Assembly (NCBI GenBank): GCA_037833965.1 | Contig: AP031357.1 | Span: forward strand, 12,420,001-12,484,000 | Direction of reading: 5' to 3' | Source of the DNA: Marchantia polymorpha subsp. ruderalis | Lineage: Eukaryota > Streptophyta > Marchantiopsida > Marchantiales > Marchantiaceae | Length of the DNA: 64,000 bases | Shown here: in pieces, positions 13,002-23,363 of the stretch | How the letters are laid out: every line of letters begins with the position of its first letter | Numbering within the stretch: the first letter of the stretch is position 1 | Made by a program: the position numbers and the translations under genes | The notes under the pieces: generated by a model | Told to the model about the DNA's origin: nothing | The model's database searches: none | Seen by the model: only the letters and a program-made list of their open reading frames with translations

Positions 13002-13299
13002 TTTAAGTACATATAAAGCAAATATTTGAAGAGTGGTAATTGAAAAAGTAGATTAGCGTTGATGAGCTTTAAGTTTTACACCATACAATATAGTTCACAA
13101 TTGTTCACTAGAAGATCATTGAATCAAATTAGCAATAATCCTGCGAAGTATTTAAGTACATATAAAGCAAATATTTGAAGAGTAGTAATTGAAAAAGTAG
13201 ATTAGCGTTGATGAGCTTTAAGTTTTACACCATACAATATAGTTCACAATTGTTCACTAGAAGATCATTGAATCAAATTAGCAATAATCCTGCGAAGTA
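13002..13299. repeat. 149-bp tandem duplication
   Basis: 13002-13150 is repeated directly as 13151-13299. Both copies begin TTTAAGTACATATAAAGC and end TGCGAAGTA, and I saw one difference (GTGGTAATTG against GTAGTAATTG). The near identity suggests a recent event in otherwise decayed DNA. Confidence 0.9.
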
Positions 13300-14889
13300 T
13301 GTAATATGATTGATTTATACATTTTTGAAGACTGTGATAGTGATACAGAAGATGGTGATGATATTGCGTTGATATTGAAAAATATATTCTTTTTAGTAAA
13401 AAAAATCTCAAGGCTAAGCTTAGTAACTACAACACTACTAAGGAGCGTTGTAGTTATTGATGTATAACAATAATCCTAAATGAACGCTGCTAAGGAGCAT
13501 GAGATGTAGGAGTTTATGAATAAAAAAACCTAAAAGCTAGATGAACTTTCACAAAATCAAGGTTTGAATGATTGCAAATGGGTATAAAATTTGAAAAAAA
13601 ATTCAACAGATGACAAAAATAAAATTTTCAAAGCCACATTCATACCTAATCGTTTAACCTAAGAAAAAGGTATGTACTACAATAAAAAAATTTCACCTGT
13701 AGCAAAATATGTCATTTTACGTCTAAAATGTGCATCTTCTACAATATTTAGTTTTTTTATGCATTAGATGGATGTAATTACAATATATAAAATACAGCAG
13801 AATAATATGGATGTGTCACATCAATTGCATTGGCCATGTAAGCTTTGAATTTATCTATTTGGTACAATGTGCATTTGAATTTGAATCCGGTCTCTTTGAT
13901 CTCACAATATGTGTCAAACAATTTTGTTTAGTCATTCTTCTACTGCAAAAAAATCTATACTTTATCCAATTCACTTCTTTCAACTGCCATAAAAAATGAA
14001 AGTGTGATTTTTTTTCCACAAGAAGCCGAAATTGTTCATTTGCGGTCGAAAGTGCTTCAATCTTCAACATGGATTTGCAAAGAGAAGTCATGGTAATGTT
14101 TTGTCAAACCACCGTCTTCCATCTAAAATTGTTGTGAATAGTGAAGTACTTTGTGGCAATCTATTATTTTTTTTAAACTAGATACTCAATTGAGCATTAT
14201 TTCAGGTTATATCTAATTATTTTACTTTTTGCAAATCGTGATTTAATATGTATGTTGAAGAGACCAAATAGCAGTTGTGACAAAGTCACAGTTCTATATA
14301 ATGATTTTAAACTATGTTCATTGCATATTTTTTCATTGAACTTGACCTACAACAAAAGTTTAAAGACTTCTTTAGACTCAAAAACTATTGCAAATGTTTA
14401 TTAATTCGTAATCTATATCTTATTGTTGCAAACAATGCTCTTATTTTCTTCTTTTTTTTCCTTCTGTGTTTCAAAATATGAGAAACTAAAGGCTTTCATT
14501 CAATAATTTGGATATTATGTATTAATAATCATAAAAATTTGGAAAATTAAAGGTTTTGTTTATGTCAAATCAAGTACATTAAAGTATGATTGATAAATTT
14601 AACATGTTACACTCTAAATTAGTATGGTTTTCTTTGACATCACACTTCAAAATTTTAATAGTTCAATGTCCAACCGATGCCATTGAAAAAGAAAAGATGT
14701 CATCAGCTCCCATGAAAAAGTTGTGGATAGCATCATGCATTTGATGATATGATCTGATATTGCTTTAATTATAGCTAAGATGAGCATATACATGTTGAAT
14801 TCATGGAATATGCATTGTAAAATAATGAAATGAATTTTCAAACATGTGAAAAGTATCAAGGATTATGATTTATTAGTTTATTAGACAAT
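13300..14889. other. AT-rich, gene-free stretch
   Basis: AT-rich DNA with only short chance open frames and no motif I recognise. It precedes the copia pol relic and may include its decayed upstream part. Confidence 0.35.
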
Positions 14890-15370
14890 GTCAAATCCTT
14901 GCTAGTCTACGTTGATGCTGACTGTAAACAACATCTAGACAAGAATAAAATTGTAATTAGATATGTGTTTACATTTGATGATGGATGTATTAGTTAGATA
15001 TATACCTTACAAAAGTGCATGGCTTAATATACAAGAGATCCTGAGTATGTAGTGGCAGTAGTCACAAAGAGGTTGTTAATGGATTTAATATGCTAATCAT
15101 TGAGATGAGATTGAAACAAGATATTGTTAATCTTCACTGTGATAGTCAAAATGCACTACATCTTGATGCAAATCAAGTGATGAACAATAGAGCAAAACAT
15201 ATAGACATAATGTATCAATTTATCAAACATGCTATTTTTCGATAAAAAACATTGAACTAGTCAAAATGGCCAGTATATTTATTTCACAAAATGCATTGAC
15301 CAAAGTTTTATTTGAAATTTTACTATTATGCACCTTTCACATGAAAAGTACAAAAGGATTTTACTAGCAA
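14890..15370 (+). pseudogene. Ty1/copia polyprotein relic, RNase H end
   Basis: The C-terminal RNase H part of a copia polyprotein can be read in two frames. From 14908 comes YVDADCKQHLDK, then YVFTFDDGCIS, TLQKCMA and RDPEYVVAVVTKRLL, with in-frame stops where Trp and Ser codons are expected. A frameshift follows, then HCDSQNALHLDANQV and RAKHIDIMYQFI. These match the family pattern Y.DAD..., GG.ISW.S..Q, EAEY.A and CDSQ.AI...H.R.KHID. The mobilisation enzymes upstream are not recognisable, so this is a broken remnant. Confidence 0.75.
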
Positions 15371-16617
15371 TGTTAGTTAACTTTGTATATTTTTACTCAA
15401 TCAGTTGGCTACGACTATGCTTTAATGAAGATTGTACTCTTGCTTGTGGAAGGTGAACCCCGTGATTGTCGTGCATGCATATGGATCAGAGTGGTAGGGC
15501 CTTTCAAGAATCTTACTCTATATATATACATATTTTTGCACTATTTTTTCTATAATTAAAGCAATGAAGAAAAATCTTTAGATTTATTCATACAACAAGT
15601 ATAATCTTCACAATCTCATTTGATTTTCCTTTTTTTCCAAAATTGATATTAAATCAAATAAATGCTTTAAAACTATTAAAAAAATCTGAATATTATAGTA
15701 GTTGATAAAAACAAAATTTTAAAAATCTTATATATATAATATGAAGAATAATAATATGAAATATATATATTAAGAAATAATATAAATTGTTATATTTTAA
15801 ATCATAAGAGTAATAATCTACAAATTTTAGGAATCATACTTTGTTCATCATATTTTTATTTGTTGACTCAACAAGACATAAAGATTTTATCAAAGTTAAA
15901 ACAAATAATCTTTGAATTTTCACTATAAATAAATATAAAATATTGAATTTTTTCTTTGCAATAGACATTTAACAAACATGATCAGATATATCTCAAACTC
16001 AAAAAATCAACAATCAATTGATTAGAAGTTAAGAATTTTCATTTTGCATTTAAAATAACGTTAATACTTATTTCTATTTATCAATCATTACCTACATAAT
16101 ATAAACAAGATATAATAATAAATAAATAAAATGAAAAAATACTTTGAACTTAAAAAGACTAAAATAAAATAAATGATTGATTTCCAAAATATTCTTCATA
16201 AAAAATTTGATAGAATGTTTTAAGGAAAAAAATGAGATGTTTCATATATTTTTGAAGTATTATATGTATGTATATATATAATTTCAACATATATTCAAAA
16301 GAAGAGTTAGAAAAAATTTTATATTAATCTATTTTATTTGGAATTTTTTTAATTTATGTATTCATTAAGAATATCAGAAAATTAAAAATTAAAAATTTAT
16401 TGTGTTTAATTATAAAATTCCAAAACATATGTTTAATTATCAAAATAAATTTTTATTTTAAATTATTTTTCTTAAAAAGATAAATTGTCAACTATAAGGT
16501 AATTGAAAATTCAAGATCTCTTGTAATTGCTTTCTCAGGTGTCACAAAGATGGTTCACAGCGAGAAGCGTCCTCCTGGCTTTCTGGATTCAAGTGTCATT
16601 GAATCAGAATGAATCCT
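15371..16617. other. AT-rich TE-derived stretch
   Basis: Very AT-rich, with no gene. The part near 16540-16617 reads on the minus strand as the expected leader just inside a copia 5' LTR, with a short gag-like start that soon meets a stop. Confidence 0.35.
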
Positions 16618-16952
16618 GCTCTGATACCATGTTAGATCAGATGAGCAATTGAAGTTGAGAAATCAGTCACACTTAAGGAAGGATTGAAGCTTGATTCATG
16701 GATATCACAGGTATCCGGATTGGGTTTAAGTACCCAATCCGGCTAGGACCAAAGGCCATGAGAGGCACACGGATCACACCTCTCAAAAGGGATATGTCTC
16801 TAACAATGGGACACACCCCTCTCATCGGACACACCCATTCAAAGGTCGCATCCCCACTTGTTATACATCCTAACTACTAGTAATCTCAATCATAATAACT
16901 AGGACATAGTGTACAAGTACCCAAGAAGTAGGGAGTAATCTGCATTCTAACA
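16618..16952 (-). mobile_element. Ty1/copia LTR with adjacent primer-binding site
   Basis: On the minus strand the LTR runs from 16952 to 16630. It has perfect 7-bp termini, TGTTAGA at one end and TCTAACA at the other, including the canonical TG...CA. Directly next to it, 16618-16629 reads on the minus strand as TGGTATCAGAGC, the primer-binding site complementary to initiator-tRNA-Met used by most plant copia elements. This shows that the LTR is the 5' LTR of a minus-strand element whose internal part to the left is lost or unrecognisable. It carries an internal hairpin of 11-bp arms (CCGGATTGGGT) at 16715-16742. A short open frame at 16698-16880 lies inside it and is not a gene. Confidence 0.8.
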
Positions 16953-18557
16953 TTTTTGTCGACTGTTCAGCAGACCCCAACATTGAGTGCCCATACCCAT
17001 GCTCAAACCCACGTATGCCGATGGGTTTTGGGTGACTTTAACAATTTATCCAAGATAAATTGTTACATAAATTGTCAACTATTACAGTTTATCATTATTT
17101 TCATTTGATTCAAAAAATTATATACAACCAGATATGATCAAATCAACTAAACAAGTAATATTGTTCAAAAAACTTTTCAGTGTAATTTTATTTTCAATTC
17201 AAATTTTTTGTTTGTTTTTTATTTGAAATACTTGACACATCTAACAGTTTGATATAAATATTGTACATTGTAACTAAAAAAGCTAAGAGAATTTATCACA
17301 TTTCACTTTGTATTTGAATTCAATATTGTTGGGTGCATTTGATAATATTGTTTATAAAGTTGATCATGATTATGAATATGAATTTCACTCTCTAAATTAT
17401 CACTACAAAATACAAGAAATTCAACTTTCATTTTTGAGATCAAATTCAAAATATTATACTACAATTTATTTTACATTAAAATAGCGAAATAAATAAAATT
17501 TTATAATAACCTACAAAAAATTGATTCGTGATAGATTAATTTCAAATTATTCTTCATATACTCAAAAGAATATAATAGATAAAAAATTAAATATATCTTA
17601 TTTTATTCATACATACAAGAAAAATTTCATTAATAATTAAATTTATTTCTTCAATGTATATATTTTCCAAACACACAAATTATACATCTATTATTGTAAT
17701 AACTTAACTTAAAATAACTTGCATTTCATTACTTTATATTATAATCTACTTGGAAATGTAATGCAATTTGATAATTAATATATGTCATTTTTATGAAAAA
17801 GTTTAATTAGTAAAACAGATGTATCATTCAAACTTCTTAGATCACTAGCAACATTTTCAAGATTAATTGAAATATCTTGACAGAAATATTGTAAATTTTT
17901 TAATGTAAATACAATAAATTGTAATTATAATATGAAAAATTGATGAAAATTTATTTGCAATTCATCACGATACAAAATTTATATTAAAGATCTAGTTTAA
18001 AGTTTCTAATATATTTTACTAGTAAATATAAAAATGAGAGATAGTTGGTAATTCAATTTGTACATGTTGGAAAGATTTTTGATACAATAATGAAATTGTC
18101 TTGTTAAATGTATAGGTGATTAAATAGTTCTGAAAGTAGTAAATTTTTTTATATATTGTGTAAGTTCTTTATATTGGTAGTTCAAAACAATCAATGATTT
18201 CATTTAGTTACTTTATCATTTGAAAATTCATATACTAGTTAAAACTTCTATAGTCATGGAAATTATTTGAGTATATTTGGCAATTGATTGGAAATAATTT
18301 AAGAATATTCTTTTTTCATTCTTAACTCAATCTGAACTATTTTGGTTTTGAATTTTATATTATCATGTGATTGCTATAATTGAATGTCATCTTTTCATTC
18401 TTATATTTTAATTTTACACATATGATATTTCATCAATGAAAAACTTTTCCTGAAGGTTTAAGATCTGGATTCTTGAATTGTATCAGGAGTAATCATAGCA
18501 AAGATTTCTGCTTATATTTTTTAGTTCTGAAACTAAGTTAACACAATCATCTCATCA
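16953..18557. other. AT-rich, gene-free stretch
   Basis: No gene or motif recognised. The DNA is strongly AT-rich and changes abruptly to a more balanced composition at the hAT boundary. Confidence 0.4.
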
Positions 18558-18565
18558 TATATAAG
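18558..18565. repeat. hAT target-site duplication, left
   Basis: TATATAAG, identical to the 8 bases at 21288-21295 on the other side of the element. Confidence 0.85.
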
Positions 18566-18678
18566 CATGCCTTCTTAATGTTTGCGATCAGAGGCCCCGC
18601 CGCCTAAATTACCTAAAATAAACTCCGCCGTTGCGCCTATTTGAAAGGTTGGTTATTACGCGTTGTTGGAGGTTTGCC

Positions 18679-20879
18679 ATGGCGTCTAAACGGGCAAGTG
18701 AGTATGTCAAGGCCAATGACGACCGCTTTGGCTTGAGAGTTTCAACCAAGGACCCGAAATACTCAAACAAGTTGAATGGTCTGCAATGATGGTTCTGCAT
18801 CGCATTTGGTTGGGAGGAGAAGGTGGGTGCCAAGCGCAAGACTTCGACCGATGTTCAAGGATGGATTTGCCCCTTTCGCTACGACAAAATCGAGAACCAT
18901 GTTTCCGTTCAGCATCCATCGAAGTGGGCGGAGTACAAGCGCCTCGACTCTTCTAATGATCGGAAGGCCTTCTTTGACGATGTTCCGGTCTCGTTTAAGA
19001 ACTCGATTAAGGCGCACTATCCTTCATCTTCTCTTCGCGCTGAGCGTGAAATGCTGTTCGACATCGAGAAGAATATTGTTGACGTCATCGTCGGAGATAT
19101 GATGTTCGAAGCAAATGATGACGACATTGACAACGATCCCGATGATGACATGGACAAGCCACCTGCCTTCGGCAATAATGCTGAACGCAATGCTGTGCGT
19201 CAGCAATGAACTAAGTAGTCCCTTTTGGCGAAAGAGCGAGGACTCTCAATTTTCAAACGCGTTGATGCCGATCACGACAATGAGGACGCGGACTATGCTT
19301 ATTGTGTTACGATTTCGAAGTCGAAGACAATTGTATTTCAGCTGGCGGTACGATACGTTGCATGCGGCACTTCTTTTCGAATGGCAACCAACATCCTTGG
19401 GTGCACGTACGACGTTTTGCATAATCCTGTATTGAGATCGTGTTCTCGCAATGATGTTGCCAACTTCATAAGGGTTGTGTATGTTGTCAATCTTCAGCGT
19501 ATGGCTCTCCAGCTACAAAATTCCTGGGCTTTCTCAATTGCTCTAGACTCTGCCACCCATCAGAGTACATCATATTTGGATTTGCGCTTCCGAATCTTCT
19601 TGCCAGCCTTCTACAACATTGTGAATTTGCATGCGGCGGCACTTCCTATGTTTGATGAACACAGAGGTGAGGCAATGTACGAGATGGTTGCGGCGTTCTT
19701 TGACGTCATGTGCTTTGTTCGGAAAGTTTGTCAGCTTGGCATATCGTCCGATGGCGCTCGCAACATGACGGGCTGCTGAGTAGCTGCATGAGTTGCTGGT
19801 GTTGTTACTCGCTTCTCCAACGCAATGCACATCGAGTGCCATGTAGTTCGAGTGTGGTGCGGGGCACATCAGTTCGATCTCGTTATGAAGTACATCATCA
19901 ACCCTAAACCACCATTGTCAAGTATCGATTCTTTTCGACGATGATTGGGTTTATTACCCACCTTACACGACAACAGAATCTCATCGCAGATATGCAAACA
20001 ACCTGCTTTAGAGTCGTAAACCGCTGGTTATCTACCGAGAAGGTCATCAAGTGGTTCAAGGTTCATCAACCGCAATTGCTTGCGCATGTAGAGTCCAAAC
20101 AGCGATCTTTTGCTCCACCGCTCATATGGTGGATGTTTGTGCTGGCTATGCATCATTTCACTTCCATCACAACAATTACTTTCCGCAAGATTCAAGGGCT
20201 CTCAACTTTATTGGATAAACAGCAAGCCGCTCTTGATGATCTTGTCACATCTTTCGACAATGATGTTGGCGTTATTGGACCGCTTTCTCCTGAAGCGATT
20301 GCGAATCTTGATGTATCGACGTACGTTATTAGTGGCCGCTATGCAGTTCAGTTCTCTTCTGTGCGAGAATTCGTCAACAGCTTGGCTTCTAGGGCTGACT
20401 CTATTGTTGACAAAGTTGATACAGATCAACGAAGCGATCTTTGTAACGACATCGCCTTAGTTTATGTGACCGCCTACGATCGTGTCAGCCAACTATCTGC
20501 CCTTTGCGATGCACACAATCATGCGCTAGCCAATCCTTCTTCATTGCCTCCAGTGCTACCGCATGATCTCGTCAAGCTCTTTGCTGCCGAGTTTATTCGC
20601 AGTGTGCGCCGACAAACCTACCGCCTACATCACTGTTACTCTATCGACCATATTATGACCGCCTGCGATCGTGTCAACCAACTATCTGCCCTTCGTGATG
20701 CAGACAACCATGCGCTAGCCAATCCTTCTTCATTGCCTCCAGTGCTACCGCATGATCTCGTCAAGCTCTCTGCTGCCGAGTTTATTCGCAGGGCGCGCCG
20801 ACAAACCTACCACCTGCAGCACTGTTACTCTATCGACCATATTGACGCGATTGCCGACGAGCACAAGCTCCTTCTATAG
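18679..20879 (+). pseudogene. hAT transposase pseudogene
   Basis: A DDE-type transposase of the hAT superfamily, broken. Reading starts at ATG 18679 (MASKRASEYVKANDD) with an in-frame stop at 18787. A BED-finger-like stretch follows at about 18862-18950 (GWICPF...NHVSVQHPSKW). More stops come at 19207 and 19216. The catalytic-domain wording appears after 19225: FSIALDSATHQSTS near 19533, then GISSDGARNMTG near 19738. Two stops follow (19777, 19789), then VWCGAHQFDLVMKY near 19850. A frameshift leads to the last open stretch, 19941-20879. That stretch holds a 189-bp in-frame tandem duplication. No similar intact protein can be made from this copy. Assignment to hAT rests on these motifs plus the 8-bp target duplication. 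Confidence 0.85.
20468..20845 (+). repeat. 189-bp in-frame tandem duplication in the transposase
   Basis: 20468-20656 is repeated as 20657-20845 with few changes. The unit is 63 codons, so the frame is kept, and each copy contains PSSLPPVLPHDLVKL. It lies near the C-terminus, where hAT transposases carry their dimerisation region. Confidence 0.9.
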
Positions 20880-21287
20880 GCATATCGTTCTGAGTTAGTG
20901 TTGAAGCAGTCCATATATGGCTTAGACTAGTGATCATCATTCAGGGATGGTTGGAGTCTCATCGGATCCAGATTTTCCAATCTGATGGAGTTCTGTGGCA
21001 TTCTGGCAAACATTTTCCCGAGCACCAGCACCGTCAAGTCAAATTTCTCTGTTATGCATTGGGAGAAGGACAATTTCCGCAAGAGCCTGTCGAACTTCGG
21101 TCTGGAAGGGGTATTGCAGTTGAAGCAGTGGATGTTTTTAGAGCAGTTTGAGGAATAAAAAATCATAAATTCATTAAAAGCTCATCATTTCGCTGCGCCT
21201 AACCTTAACCTTAACGACGATCTTCATGTGAGACTAAATTTAGCTAATTTAGGCATTTTAGGCGACCACCTACATTAAGCAGGCCTG

Positions 21288-21295
21288 TATATAAG
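21288..21295. repeat. hAT target-site duplication, right
   Basis: TATATAAG, identical to the 8 bases at 18558-18565. Confidence 0.85.
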
Positions 21296-21741
21296 TGAAT
21301 TGAAAATCTCCCATGTTTAAATTAAATACTTAGACAAACTACATGATTTGAAGTTTTTCTCTCAAACATGGAATATATTCATAACTGTAAAATTGTATGA
21401 AAATTAAACAACTTGTTTCAATCAAATTAATCCAGTCTAATCAAATCTACTTATTTCTTCACATCATAATAACAATCATAGCTTCTCTAGAATAAGTTGC
21501 ATGTTTTCATTAACACTTTCAACATGTCACATACAGTAGAACCTAACTAATTAATACTGTCTAAATCAATAACCTTTGATTATTAATATGTGCCATCAGA
21601 AACTAACTCGGACCCCATATATTTTTCTATAAATCTCCGAAAGTTTATAATTGATACTTCACAAGCAATCTCAAATATTTTTTCTATTGATAATCACTAT
21701 GGCGGACATAGATTTGACACAAACTTTCTACATTTTGACAG

Positions 21742-23363
21742 CTAAACCACGGAGAAATACTCCAAGATTGGCTTCTGAACAAGCTTGCTACGCCTCATAA
21801 TGTTGATCTTGTACTTGAATGTTTGCATGGCAGCAAGTATCTTATGGTCAACGATGTCTTGTTGCATCCAGAACTGTTGCAGCAAACTTGCACACTACAA
21901 TGCTTCAGTTATCTTCACGGGAATGGATTTTTCACTATCGTCGGCCTCCATTTCATCTTTAGGCACATGATTGGTGCAGAGGTCTTGCACAATTTCCTCT
22001 TGAGTGTGAACATAAGCAACTTTGCAAATATTCATTGGGTTCCAATATTGAACCAATTGAACCTGCTCTTTGTGGCCCTTTATCACCTCATGATCAATAA
22101 GCAACTCTTCCAAAACGGATGTCCCATCAGCATAGGTGGTGCAATTTTGGCAATGGCGAAAGCAGTTGCAAATTGTTTCTGGCTTCACATCCATGCTCTA
22201 GGCTACAACAACAATGTGCATAGCTTCAAAAACGTTGATATTTTTGTGGTCTGTTATCTTGTCTTGAAAACGCTAAATGAGGAGGCCATTAAAACAGCGT
22301 CGATAATATGCCTTGAGGCTTCAGATAATTCCTGCGTCGCAAGGCTAAATCTTTGAGTTTGTGTTTGGCGGCAAATTGAGTAAGGTTGTGTTGCGGAGTG
22401 TAATAACACATGCAAGTAACATTAACGAAATATGTGTGCTGCAGTTGTTTATAAGCAAAAGAACATTACGCCTTGCCATCCGCGCATCAAACTCTTTCAA
22501 TCACTTGAAAAAGATAACTTGTGTCATCAAGTCATTTGGATTGCTCCGGTGCTTGCATCCAAATCTGTCTTGATTGATGTTTTTGAAGCAACGAGGGGTT
22601 TTGTGTTTGCTAGTGATAAGAAGTGAAAGCTTGTTTGAGCCATCAGCATTGCAGCACAAAGCCGACAAGACGCTTCTTGTTTTGTTTGCTTCCTTCAAGC
22701 TGCTTTGTGACTAAGAAATTGTCCGTCTGTTGAGATGTCATATGTTAGTGAAAGTAAATTAATGGTTAAACAGTGAGCATATCATGTTGCACTTACTTGC
22801 ATTCTGTAAAAAAAATTCCACTTTCATCCATGTTGTAGATGTCATGCCGCTCATATTGATCCAGAGTTGAAACGAATTTGCGACAATCTCTTTTCAATTA
22901 GAACCATGTTGACAAATCCAAACTCCCCAAAGCGGCAGTAGACCTTGATGTCGAGACGATTTTTGAATGCCTCCAAACACCCATTTGATAACTCAAAAGA
23001 TATGTGGTCAGGGTAGAACTTGGCAAGGAAATACGCAGTATTCTCTTTAATGAGGTCACCTAACATATTGACTCAATCGTGGTATGTGAGGAGCCATCAG
23101 TATAGAGCTGTCTTCATCAGTGGGTACTTCACACTCCGCTGCCGCTTTGCTGTTTGATTCACATTCTCCATCTTGGCAAAGTTTTCTGCCGAGCGTTTGA
23201 ACGTTAGAGAAATCGTTTCCTAATTGACAAAAACGTGTTTTGTCTCAGGAAGTCACTTGATCAACTTTAATTGCCTGAGCAATGGATGATTCTTCTTGTG
23301 CGCACAAAGAGCTATACAAACCTAGTTGATCATGTTCGTATTGATGTACCTCTTTGAAGCCAT
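21742..23363 (-). pseudogene. Pogo/Tigger-type (CENP-B-like) transposase pseudogene
   Basis: Read from ATG 23363 (MASKRYINTN, stop soon after). An N-terminal helix-turn-helix part follows (KMENVNQTAKRQRSVKYP), then LIKENTAYFLAKFYPDHISF and FKNRLDIKVYCRFGE. The DDE core shows as YNMDE-like wording before an apparent intron at 22727-22796 (GTAAGT...AACAG), then LCCNADGSNKLSLLI, NVLLLINNCSTH and LPPNTNSKI. The distal part reads DVKPETICNCFRHC and ends with FKYKINIMRRSKLVQKPILE. Several in-frame stops and frame changes break it. Order and spacing of the motifs fit DDE_1 transposases of the Tc1/mariner-pogo group. Terminal repeats were not located. Confidence 0.8.
22727..22796 (-). other. Apparent 70-bp intron in the pogo-type transposase
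   Basis: On the minus strand, CAA|GTAAGTGC opens and CTCAACAG|ACGGAC closes a 70-bp segment that interrupts the transposase reading between the first DDE aspartate region and the next conserved block. Confidence 0.6.

Larger units (their letters stand above)
18566..21287 (+). mobile_element. hAT-type DNA transposon, complete but inactive, 2,722 bp
   Basis: The element is flanked by an exact 8-bp duplication TATATAAG (18558-18565 and 21288-21295), the length typical of hAT insertions. Its ends are imperfect inverted repeats: CATGCCTTCTTAATGT on the left against CAGGCCTGCTTAATGT on the reverse-complemented right, 14 of 16 matching. A second inverted stretch follows, CGCCTAAATTACCTAAA at 18601-18617 against the complement of 21248-21264, 15 of 17 matching. 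It contains one broken transposase gene. The higher GC content relative to the surrounding DNA marks both borders. Terminal divergence and multiple stops say that it is an old autonomous copy that can no longer make its own enzyme. Confidence 0.88.

Noticed and set aside
16698..16880. 60-codon frame
   Set aside because: It lies wholly within the copia LTR.
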